Shown piece by piece: positions 12,224 through 21,891 of a stretch of 64,000 nt of DNA (its first letter is position 1; the number at the start of each line of letters is the position of its first letter). The translations under genes were made by a program, and so were the position numbers. Location: contig CALSFV010000087.1 of the NCBI GenBank assembly GCA_943737045.1, forward strand, positions 1-64,000, in the 5' to 3' direction. This DNA comes from Parapristionchus giblindavisi. Taxonomy: Eukaryota; Nematoda; Chromadorea; Rhabditida; Diplogasteridae. The notes below the pieces were generated by a model. It was not told the origin of the DNA, did not search any database, and was given only the letters and a program-made list of their open reading frames with translations.

Positions 12224-13590
12224 TTATAATTCAGACGTTTCGAGGACTATTTCCTCATCATCAGTGATAAGCGACATAACGGATTGAACAGCATCGCGAT
12301 TTGTGATATTTGTGTAAAGGGCCTCAACGTCGAAACTTTCAAAAGCAATAGAGGATGGGAAAGTTTGGGACGATAATGAGGTAACAACATCACTGGTTCT
12401 AGCAATATGAGCGGGTATGTGAGTAAGTAATGGAGACAACAGTTTACCTATGAACCATGAAATCCTATCTGTTGGTCCTTGGATACCAGAGATTATTGGG
12501 CGAAATTTTACATCATTAAGAGTGAGGTTGGGTGAAGAAAAATCAGATTTGTGGGTCTTGTAAGAGAGATAGAGGACCGGGACACGTGATGAACCTCCAA
12601 TAGTGCGATCACGGAATGAATCAGGAAAGTCATGTTCAACACAAACGGATGTGAAACAAGAACGGAGCTATTTTTTATGGTGATCATATAATTTACGGGT
12701 TGAAGAACAGTATAATGTACGATCAGATAAGTGAGACTTAATCAATTCAAGTTCAAATGTTGTATTGATAACAACGAAATCACCGCCCTTATCGGACTTA
12801 CAAATACGCAACAAGCCGGACTTTACGGAGTCTTGGAGGGAATTGAGGGCACGAGATTGTGAATGTGTGAGATTATGTGATGGAGGGAGGGCTTTATGTC
12901 TATTGACAACGTCACGAATGAAGGATGATGCTAATTGAACCTTAACATCAGATGGAGGAAATGGGGGAGGTGAACTTGCGAACATACGAGGAAAAGGAGC
13001 GACAGATAAGAGAGCTTTAAAATATGTAGGGACCGAGTGATGGGAGAGGGCTTTCCAACGTAATGATTGAGATAAAGCATGTAATGAGACTGAGAGTTCG
13101 AAACATATATTATGGGGGATAGGCCTTGAGGTGACGAAAGATGGCCCATATGAGGGAACCTTAATTGAATCCTGATCAGTTATCGACTGGTTTACGATTG
13201 TGACTCGTTTGACAGCTCTTTGAGGAATTAGGCGAGGTTTGAACTCTGGTGCGAGCTTGTACAGTTTCTCCTGTTGGTGTTGGCGATGTTCTTTTCTCAG
13301 ATGATCTCCGATTCTTTTACTGGTCTCACACAGATTTTCGTAGGTGCTGCTGCTTATAGACGACGATATACTCAGATTTAATCTGTTTATCTCCTCTACA
13401 AGCGAGTAGATTCGATTCTTCTTCCTTTTAATTTCTTCATGTAATAGGGCCACTCCCAGTTGGAATCTTATCCTGTGAACGACCGTGTTTCTTGTATTAG
13501 ACGGTAAAGAAGGAAGGTTATGAGATATGAAAGGTGGGAGTACCTTGTGACGTAGACATAAGCGGAGGAAGCAAGGGACAAGCTATATGC
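12224..13590 (-). pseudogene. Penelope-like element reverse transcriptase, truncated, one in-frame stop
   Basis: On the minus strand one frame runs from about 13590 down to 12224 with a single in-frame TAG at 12668-12670. It shows, in order, an N-terminal region (LRHKVLPPFISHN), the block RICKSDKGGDFVVIN, the block VPVLYLSYKTHKS, RPIISGIQGPTDRISW, and the palm motif ESFDVEALYTNITNRDA. This order is typical of Penelope-like reverse transcriptases. The catalytic YADD-containing palm half, thumb and GIY-YIG endonuclease are missing downstream of 12224. A related DIRS-type or other lineage is possible but less likely. Dead copy. Confidence 0.78.
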
Positions 13591-13615
13591 AAGAAATTAG
13601 CTCGACCATTCATCA

Positions 13616-13690
13616 ATCCCGTAGCGCAGTGGTAAAAGTGCTCACTAGTAAGCGTAACGTCGCGGGTTCGAAACCTATTGCAGAACTTTC
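13616..13690 (+). pseudogene. tRNA-like sequence / SINE head
   Basis: An A-box-like TAGCGCAGTGGTAAAAGTG is followed about 35 nt later by a B-box-like GGTTCGAAACC, the spacing of a Pol III internal promoter. The acceptor ends do not pair and the T stem is imperfect, so this is a degenerate tRNA or tRNA-derived SINE head. It lies just outside the N-terminal side of the Penelope-like relic. Confidence 0.5.
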
Positions 13691-13794
13691 CTATTTTCAA
13701 AATTTCGCGCCTTTGCCTGTACATCAAGCATGGATTCATTCATGATTCTAACGATCAATAAGCTAAATTAGAATAAACTAATTTATGTAAGCTA

Positions 13795-13923
13795 TGCAGA
13801 ATAACTTTTGCTATCTTTCTGTCTTCACAGTTTGTTCACGAAAATATTGCTCGGACGTGGTGTCCGAGCAATATTTTCGTGAACAAACTGTGAAGACAGA
13901 AAGATAGCAAAAGTTATTCTGCA
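13795..13923. repeat. Perfect 62-bp inverted repeat (hairpin)
   Basis: Arms 13795-13856 and 13862-13923 appear perfectly complementary around a 5-nt loop centred on 13859 (CGGAC-GTGGT-GTCCG). Partial copies of the outer motif CTGCAGTAACT follow just outside (13920-13965). A transcript would fold into a 62-bp duplex. Origin unknown; a very young fold-back element is most likely. Confidence 0.9.
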
Positions 13924-14270
13924 GTAACTCAACTCTGCAGTAACTTTAAACGCTCAGTAACTCCGCCCAGTTTTTGATGAGTCCACAATTTTTTATCGAC
14001 TGATTTTCCTTATATTCATGATCACGCCATAAGATAAATTTCTTTTATAATAGAATTCTAAGTCGTCCAATGATTGCATCGTTCCAAAATTAAAAAAAAA
14101 ACATATCACAAGGTTAGCATGACATAATTCGATTTTCATACATTGACTCTATTTGATAGAAACAAGGTCATCTTTGTTTCATGATCAGATTAATATAATT
14201 TACATCAAAGATATTATCATTTTGGTGAATTAAAATAATGAAATCGGTCAATTTCATATTGGAAAACGCC

Positions 14271-14278
14271 TATAAAAG
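14271..14278 (+). promoter_or_regulatory. TATA box of the small basic protein gene
   Basis: TATAAAAG lies 58 bp upstream of the ATG at 14336, followed by a C/A/T-rich leader. Confidence 0.6.
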
Positions 14279-14335
14279 CCTCAAGATCAGCTGTTCAAAT
14301 CATTTTTTGACTAACCTCACTCACACACTTACATC

Positions 14336-14773
14336 ATGAACCGTTCCCGTTCTTCGTCTGCTCCTTCTGGAAGAGGTTAGAGCCTAAGACCTTAAGACCT
14401 CAAACTTAAAACCTTAAGATCTTAAGACCTTAAAACCTTATCCTTTAGACCTTTCTCATGGAATTTACTTTGCAGTACTTCGATCTCGGTCCAAGAGTGC
14501 GGCTCGAAAGACCACCGGAGCTGTCAAGTCTCTTCAAGACAACCAAGAAAAGCCGAAACAGAGGGCTGCTTCAAAGAGTCGAAGGTATCGTTCCGTAAAC
14601 CCCAACCTTGCTCTACCTAACTCTTCAGTGTTCGTCGTGCTTCGAAGAGCCGCGTTATGCCGACGCCTAAGGTTTCCAAGAAGGTTGCCAAGTCTCCTAG
14701 GACCAAGTCCGTTGCCCGCAAGTCAGTATATTCACATCTTACTTACGACCGATCGATTTCTGGAAATACGTAA
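14336..14773 (+). CDS. Small basic Lys/Arg/Ser-rich protein, sperm-chromatin-like
   Basis: Exons 14336-14375, 14476-14584 and 14629-14773 join in phase to give 97 residues. The protein starts MNRSRSSSAPSGR and is dominated by Lys, Arg and Ser with SRS, SKS and KSPR blocks. That is the composition of nematode sperm chromatin-enriched and protamine/H1-tail-like proteins, so DNA packaging in sperm nuclei is the likely role; this is inferred from composition and from proximity to the MSP gene, not from a defined domain. The last 17 codons (from Lys81, base 14720) lie entirely within a 57-bp-arm hairpin, so the original C-terminus has probably been replaced. AATAAA is present after the hairpin at about 14885. 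Alternatives: a linker-histone-like or ribosomal-like basic protein. Confidence 0.72.
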
Positions 14774-14861
14774 AATTAAGTCGATCCTTGGGGATATGGC
14801 CCAGATTTTACGTATTTCCAGAAATCGATCGGTCGTAAGTAAGATGTGAATATACTGACTT
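14720..14861. mobile_element. 57-bp-arm hairpin inserted at the 3' end of the basic protein gene
   Basis: Arms 14720-14776 and 14805-14861 are perfect reverse complements flanking a 28-nt loop. The outer ends are AAGTCAGTATATTCACATC and its complement. The insertion supplies the last 17 codons and the stop codon of the gene and would give its mRNA a very stable 3' hairpin. Because of the palindrome, the opposite strand reads almost the same peptide. Confidence 0.88.
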
Positions 14862-15315
14862 GCCATCCCCCACCAAATTATCTTAATAAACAACTGGCTA
14901 ATAATTTTGTTGTGCTGACGCATTGTATGTTGTTGATGGCTGGATTGCATATACGAAATGGAATGGTGAATATTATAACACTACACACTCAAATATGCTG
15001 TTCATAGAGACTCACTTTATTCTCTCATCTTCGACCGTTTACAATAAGATATGTAGCTAATTGTAAGAATGGAAGAGACACTACACTTTGCCCACTCTGA
15101 CAATGAGATGTTTTAGGTTTTACCCATTTTTTCTTTAACTTTCTTGTTTTTTCTGTGAACTCGCGTGGGGGGAATCTTTACTACTTTTCACAATCACAGT
15201 TTCTACTTGAAATATTACGTTTAAGAATATCTTCCGAAATGAAATATCGTTTCACCATCACTTCAATACTCAATGAACAACTCAACGCCTCGTATGTATA
15301 GTCGTATGACCGCAG

Positions 15316-15418
15316 ACTTCGCGCATACTTCGTGATTATCTGCTCTGGTAACGCTCTCGTAGTCAAAGGAAGCGAGAGAACATCGCCAGAGCGAAGAGTT
15401 GCAAATTAGATCGGGATG
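15316..15418. mobile_element. Hairpin MITE, third family member (diverged)
   Basis: Contains TCTGGTAACGCTCTCG, then AGCGAGAGAACATCGCCAGA, then GCAAATTAGATCGGGATGAG, matching the central stem and right end of 10596-10702 with substitutions. Followed by the dispersed repeat at 15480-15590. Confidence 0.6.
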
Positions 15419-15966
15419 AGTCTTTACAGGCGGAAGAAATTATCAAATTATCCAAGAACTTTTCCACGGTGAAACTTACAAGGTAACTACTTAACCTTAC
15501 CACAAAATTCTCTAATTTTGATACGCTAGAGTAAATCTACATGGAATAAGGTTTCTAAAAAGTTATGTCCTTAGTAAGATGGAAGGATCTATTCATGCGA
15601 ATCGCCGATCCTACTTTCCTGAGACAAGCAAGAAGTCAGGAATGGCCCACCATGCACATCAGAGCCTACTCTTGATAAATGTGATTAAACTGTAACTGTA
15701 AACTGATTCTTATCCTATTCCTGTTATTAAGTACCTTTACCTACTATCAAGTATTATTCACAATGAAGTTATCAACTGGTTCCAATCATGATAGATACAA
15801 TAATACAATACAATTAGGACTTTTAGAACTTTATCAAACACAAAACCATTGGAGATGGAACGGTCTGATGTCTGTCGTGCTGACGTCCCATACAGGGGGC
15901 AATTCTGTTTTGAATAATTATTTTTCCTGTTCTTCTGAGCATCTATTAATGAAGTACTTAAAAAGC
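15419..15966. other. Intergenic, dispersed repeat only
   Basis: Holds the inverted copy of the 10381-10479 repeat at 15480-15590. A 70-codon open frame at 15763-15975 has no recognisable content. Confidence 0.45.
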
Positions 15967-16450
15967 ACTATCTGAGAGAATTCAATAACTGGAATATTTT
16001 TTGGTATCGATGAAAAATGAATTTTTGTGTTTTATGTGTGATAATTACAGGCTCCATAAGTGAAGTACACTGGTACTTGGAAATTGCTTCCAATTGAAAA
16101 TTCGCTTCAGGGGGTGACCACACAACGATTTGGCGCCTTTTCCTAAAAGGTTTATTTCGATGCCAATCGATTCGGGAGTGGGTGCAATGGACTCCTTGGC
16201 TAATTCTAAGAAACTATTGTCCAGGGGAGTTTTTTGATCAATGATCAACCAACGCCGGAATCGGGAATTTTCGAAAAAAATTTCACATTTAATTAATTTT
16301 CACTAGTTCACCATAACAAGCCTACAACTTTTTATTTGCTCAATCGCTTCTACATATCATAACACAGCTTCAGTTTAAAAATCATAATTTAAAAAAATAC
16401 ATTTTTTGTGAAAATATCGTTTTTATAACGAAAATCGTAATTATGGTGTG
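15967..16450. mobile_element. Single-arm copy of the 49.5-kb fold-back family
   Basis: The sequence GGTATCGATGAAAAATGAAT through TTTATTTGCTCAATCGCTTC matches one arm of the fold-back at 49497-50817 with scattered substitutions. The match extends outward: the flank CACTATCTGAGAGAATTCAA reappears inverted at about 50829-50855. No second arm is present here, so this is a half element or an older ancestor. It contains the same 67-codon minus-strand open frame (16045-16248) as both arms of the other copy. Confidence 0.75.
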
Positions 16451-17995
16451 CACCTACAGTAATCCCAAATCGGTTAATTTGGAAATTTGGTAGTTTTAAA
16501 CATATTTCACCGCTGTTCTTGACGTGACTGAGGTATGCGACTACTCCTCGTCTTCGGAGTGCACCTGCACGGTTCAGTGCTGGTCAACAGGAGATGCTTT
16601 TACCGTGATGGTCTCGATTCGGTGATAGAAGAGGAGACGAACGCTCACGATCGAGAAAAACACAAAGAAGCAATGAGAATAGATATGTAAGACAAAAAAT
16701 ATTATAAGACATTGCTGATTACATTGTAACCCAATTTTGGTGTGCCCTTTAAAAAAACTTGTATATTCAAAGATGATAATTTCATGGAGGATAAGGTGAA
16801 TACAAGAAAGAAGGGCAGATATTTTTATTTGAGAAATCTCTATGAAACACTAATAAAAAATAAAATGCGAGACAGAACTGACGAAACTGCAGAAACACGT
16901 ATTTTTTTAGTTCAATATCGTTATCGCTATGTTTAAAGAATGTGTTTTTTGAATCTTTTTTTAATTAATTCTAATGTACATATATCACAGTTTCTCTCAA
17001 CATGTTGATGTTCAATAGACACATCAAAGCGACTTTTTAATGAACGTTTCATGGTCAATGGTAAAATTTCGGATGATTCGCTTCGTTTGATAATAAGACA
17101 TTTAAGTGCCACCCGAACACAAGAAACAATTTAAAAAATGAAGAATTGTTATTCTTTCATTTTTCATGGATGAGATTGTACATTCTCTGTTGTGTAGTTT
17201 CATTTTTCCATCTCCAGTAAAAAAGTGAATCAACACAACATAGCACGAGAATGTGCTTTGTTCAGTTCTTTTTTCAATCAAAAATGATTTTAATTGAAAA
17301 AATGTTATCGATTGAGTGCCATGAATAAAGTGAATTTTCGAAAAACAGATGTGCTTGACTCGAAATAGTGCAATTTAACTCTTGAGCATTTGGTGATATC
17401 ACTTTCCTCCATATTCATTCGTTGAAGATAAACAGGAATAACTTTGATGCCAACACTTGATTACGCTCGAAGCTAATTGAATGAAATAGCCTTGAGAAAT
17501 GCATCATAAGGTAAAGTATGCACAACCCGTTATTCAAGGCATACGAAGAACGCTGTGAATTACCACTAGCCGCGAGGCTAGTGATAATTCAATTTAGTTC
17601 GGAGGTCCTAGTCTCTTCTTCGTACCTACTTTCATCTAGTCAATTCCAATTCCCCTTTCGAGCGCCTTGGTGGGCGGAGGCCTCACGACCGAGAATCGAA
17701 CCCAGGAGGAGACCACTTCGCCTTATGCGATATATGTTACAATTTAAGTTTGGTTGAGTAGATTTCATACAGAACGCGAGTAGTTGCTCTGTTCAATCCA
17801 ATTGATAACAAACGATCGGAATGCAATCTGGGACATTCCTTGGGTAAGTGATCAGTGTAGATAAGAAATGATCGGCCTATAAGAGCTAACTTCAATCGAA
17901 TACCACACAATATGTATATGGTATGATCGTATTAGTCCACTAACCAAATTACGTTTTTTTAAAAAGAAAATTGTATGTTCATGAGGCCTTTTTAG
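16451..17995. other. AT-rich intergenic stretch, no supported gene
   Basis: Only short open frames. A weak tRNA-like relic is visible on the minus strand at about 17645-17720 (GGCGAAGTGGTC and GGGTTCGATTCTC boxes) without a cloverleaf. The rest is unremarkable. Confidence 0.45.
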
Positions 17996-19253
17996 ATGAA
18001 TCGTCAGCTATTGGTATTTGTGGTGTTAGTCGTGACGTTAGCTTTAGCGGTCAAGTCGAAGAATGGATCGAAGATCCGGATAAATCAACCTTCATCAATC
18101 AATACTGGACAAATCACCTCTGCGGCGAATACATTCACACGTAAGGACGCCCCTTTTACCTAAGATCTTTTCGTTTCGCACACTACAGATTACTAGAGAA
18201 CATTTTTTGACAAATAACTTTGAGAAAGGTTGGATTGTCTCAGTATCAGATTAAAGGTGGACCCACGAGTTTTTTTCGTAATAAGACTGTTCTTATAGAA
18301 TGATAGAGATTCATCACACGAATCGAAAGACATATCTGATATTGATTCCCGATATGTTTAAAGCACACTATGAGTATTGAAAGTATATCTTTCATGGCAT
18401 GCAGAGAGCGCCCATCGGATTTGCATACTTGCTCTCTCTTTTTCTCATTATCACTTACGTCAATTACTATATAATATAAACAATAGCCAACATGCTTATC
18501 GTGGCGGGAGTCAGTCATGCCAACTCATGGGTCCCCTTCTTTAATGAAGTATTAGTCAAATCTTCTTTGTTAAATCTGTTGGTAAGTTCTACATAATAAA
18601 CCCTTTTGTAATCTAACTCAATGGGGGTTCTACTGAAGATGGCCAACCCCTCTGGGTAGAGGTTCACTGTCTAGAACCTAATGGCCGAAACAGTGGATCT
18701 CGTCTCTACTAATAACTACTTTTGATTCATTAATATCTAATTTTATGAGTACATTTGCATGTTTAACTATTACATATTTCGCTTATAATCTCTATCACTC
18801 TTTCGCAAACAATGGAATTGAGAGTGTGTGACCAGAACGGACATTCTATTTTGTATATGATCTCTTTAAAGATGAACACATCCGACGACGTGCTCCTTCT
18901 ACTGATTCTCGCAATAATCTATTCAAGAAACTCATTAATAATCTTCACAAAGGTGAGAGTGGAAAAACGTTGAGAGAGAAAAAAAACTCTAGTTGAAAAT
19001 GGAAATGCCTGAAAAGAAACCTTGACACGGTTTGGAATTCATGGGGTTTTCTCTCACTCATTGACAGTGTATTGTTATCTTCTTCTTGAAAGTCAGTGCA
19101 CGTTTCTAATTCCTTCTGAACATGAAAGGAACATCGCCAATATGTTCTTCTAGAACCTCCTCAAAGTTCATTTAAATTTCAGTCCCAATCATCGGTCGTC
19201 GCAAGAGGTACGCAGAACGTAAGACAATTATAAATTCCATGATGATATTTTAG
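17996..19253 (+). CDS. Small secreted basic protein; last exon lies in the tandem array
   Basis: Exons 17996-18140, 18872-18952 and 19183-19253 join in matching phase (all breaks in phase 1) to give 98 residues. Residues 1-18 form a strong signal peptide (MNRQLLVFVVLVVTLALA). The mature part is short and basic and contains RRR and GRRKR clusters that resemble proprotein-convertase sites, so a secreted peptide precursor or an antimicrobial-like peptide is conceivable; no family is recognised. The third exon belongs to the first unit of the 3.2-kb array and recurs eight more times without exons 1 and 2. Either the array engulfed the true 3' end or this gene captured a fortuitous exon when the array formed. 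AATAAA lies at about 19333. Exons 1 and 2 are moderately supported, exon 3 less so. Confidence 0.55.
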
Positions 19254-19969
19254 ACGATTACAGACCCAATTGTACTTATGATGTGAACATCAATCGCAAT
19301 ATTAATTTATCATTTATTGTAATCCTTTCTTCAATAAATGGCTACTTCATCATTCTTTTAGAAATTCGCTTTATACATACATATTTTTAAAATAATTATT
19401 TGAACTCTCTTGATGTGACAATCATCATGTATGAATAAAATAATAATAGTAGTTTTATTGATTTTCACAGATAAATTGAAATTAATTAGATAAAGATGAT
19501 ATAAGGCATTCACATTGATCACATTGATCACAATTGATCACAATATATCAGGATACCTCAAGTTGAGGACGGCGAATCCGAATCTGCAAGAAAACTCTTA
19601 TCCTCTAGTGAAAATTTTCGAGAAAAATCGCATTTTGTGTGCTAGTTGTGCAGTTTTCTTGCAATAACACATGAAAAACAGCATTTCCGACCATATCATT
19701 AGTTGAGTTATTTGTTGACGAGGTCATTAGCAACAGATTGAAGAAAAAATTTACAGGGTTGCTCAAAAACGAAGAGAGTTACATTCTATTTAAGTTAACA
19801 GTAAAAATTGCATAGATATTCAAATTTCGAAAACCGAAATTTAAAAATGTGGTTTTCGCACTCAGTTAGGCCAGTCAATCAACTATCAATAAAAAAGGAG
19901 GGAAATTATTTTTTTCTGCGCAATGGCTTCATACACTTTTACAGGAGATTAGTGATAAGTAAAGCTCAG

Positions 19970-20727
19970 GTGGATTGTTGTCTCGATCTGTGTCTTTGGT
20001 TTTGCTGGATTCGCCTTGTATCCCGTTGGACTAGAGACTGGAGTTGAAGTAACATCAACAGGATTGATCATTATGAGCGGGTATGGTACTATTACTTTGA
20101 ATATTAGAATACACTTGCTTAGAATGCTAGACTACTCTTACTTTGAATACCACTCATCATGCATGGAAACAATAGACTTGAATATGTTTCACATTGAGCT
20201 TATAGCCCGTGAAAGAAACATGTCTCCACTAAGTTGTAAGTAAGTCTGTGAAATTAAATATCAATTATATCACATTAAGACAGATCCAAGGAGTCGTCTA
20301 TGTGTTCCTCACAGCTATCTTGAACACGAAGCCATCTCCACACGCGCTCGGAGTGCAAACATGTACGGCATCGACTGAGGTCGCCACTGTTGTCGGATGG
20401 AAATCTATGCACTTTCTATGTCACTTAACTCTCTTTTTATATCGCTCAATAGATGAAGAAACATGTTGGGAACCAATATAAATTCTATGTACCAACCAAG
20501 ATAAAGTTTGTTTGTATATCTACATATCAGACACTTATCCCATAAATATTTTAGATTCCTTCATGATCTGGATGATGGCTTTTGTTATTCTTGGCGTTGT
20601 CAATATCCTCTTCTTCCAACACAAGCTTCGTCGTACGATGAGAGATCGACAAGTAGCAGCCGAGGCTCTCTATAAATTGAAAGGAGAGGATAATGAGATC
20701 GCTCGTATCCAAACACCCTCATTCTAG
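19970..20727 (+). pseudogene. FLVCR/SLC49-like transporter, exons B-D only (unit 1)
   Basis: Exons 19970-20080, 20280-20362 and 20555-20727 encode the last two transmembrane helices and cytoplasmic tail of a major facilitator protein. Exon B reads FGFAGFALYPVGLETGVEVT, exon C starts QIQGVVYVFLTAIL, exon D contains FMIWMMAFVILGVVNILFF followed by KLRRTMRDRQ and ends QTPSF. The pattern (aromatic-rich helix, hydrophobic-P-x-G-hydrophobic-E, VE-hydrophobic-T, STG, SGQIQG) matches the FLVCR/SLC49 family, whose human members include haem and choline transporters. The family's TYP-acidic-GT stretch between VT and STG is missing. The preceding exon A is absent because the array begins inside that intron, so this copy cannot make a transporter. 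Confidence 0.75.
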
Positions 20728-20891
20728 ACCTCTAGTCATCTAGTCTAGTCTTTATTGCATGATTAAGTACATTTCTAATTTCTTTAGGTATCGAACTGTA
20801 ATTATTCCCTTCAGGCTAAGATTCTCGTTATTCCATGATCATTCCTGATCATTAAATTAGACTTTTCTGAACGCAGATGATTCTCTTTGTC

Positions 20892-21866
20892 ATATGAGGC
20901 CGTTTGTGTAAGAGTCGGGCAAATCTGGGGGAGGGTTGGCACAGGCCAAAAATTTTAATGCCCTCAAAACTTGTGTATAGGGGTTATCGACCTCGCTGAT
21001 GAAGATGTGCATAGTCATTTTGGCTCCAGTGGTCCCGCAACGCCTGGGCGGGATTACGGTAACATCACGTTTTCAAGTCGTTCTCGGTCCATGGTTGAGC
21101 TAGAGGTATGAAAATTGGGCTCCTGGGTCAGAATTTGATGGCGATGATGGCTGTCTACATCATTAGTTTTGAAAAGCTTTCAAAAGGTTGATTAGTGGAA
21201 ATTTTGATGGACACGGATGCGGGCATAGCGAGTATGACAGTTCGAACCGGCGTGAAGAGAGGATTCCAATGATGTATTATGAACCCATACGTGCATTGCC
21301 ATCTCAATATTGCCTCGATATAGTGAGGTGCAAAATCACGAGGAGTTGTCTGCGTCTCTCTATTCCGCGCGCTCTCTCGGCACTCTCTCATTTCGCCGCG
21401 CTCTCTCGAGAGTGCAAGAGAGCGCGCGGAATTGAGAGAGTCCTCTTGTTTACCTCTATCGCAGCTCACTATATCGAGGCAATATTGAGATGGCAATGTA
21501 CGTATGGGCTCATAATACATCATTGGAATCCTCTCGTCACGCCGGTTCGAACTGTCATACTCGCTATGCCCGCATACGTGTCCATCAAAATTTCCACTAA
21601 TCAATCTTTTGAAAACTTTTCAAAACTAATGATGTAGACAGCCATCATCGCCATCGAATTCTGACCCAGGAGCCCATGGACCGAGAACGACTTGAAAACG
21701 TGATGTTACCGTAATCCGTCCCAGGCGTTACGGGACCACTGGGGCCAAAATAACTATGTCCATCTTCATCAGCGGGGTCGATAACCCCTATACACAAGTT
21801 TTGAGGGTATTAAAATTTTTGGCCTGTGCCAACCCTTGTTCGACTCTTACACAAACGGCCTCATAT
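20892..21866. mobile_element. 975-bp fold-back element (unit 1)
   Basis: An inverted repeat spanning almost its whole length, axis near 21379. Ends are ATATGAGGCCGTTTGTGTAA and its complement. Arms are about 95 percent alike by eye, with inner GC-rich stems (CGCGCGCTCTCTCGG and CTCTCTCGAGAGTG) at the apex. The two 149-codon frames on opposite strands (21155-21604 minus, 21188-21637 plus) are mirror readings of the palindrome. The terminus is shared with the element at 51031-52056, so this is a family of non-autonomous long-inverted-repeat DNA elements. It lies just downstream of transporter exon D and 25 bp before exon A. Confidence 0.88.
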
Positions 21867-21891
21867 AGTATAGGAGATTAGTCTCTTGTAG

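Noticed and set aside
14732..14950. 72-codon minus-strand frame resembling the plus-strand reading
   Set aside because: Mirror reading of the 57-bp palindrome.
17645..17720. Possible minus-strand tRNA
   Set aside because: A- and B-box-like words are present, but no acceptor or anticodon stem can be drawn.
20512..20727. Stand-alone 71-codon frame starting MYIYISD
   Set aside because: The N-terminal part is intron; coding starts at the TTTTAG acceptor at 20555 as transporter exon D.
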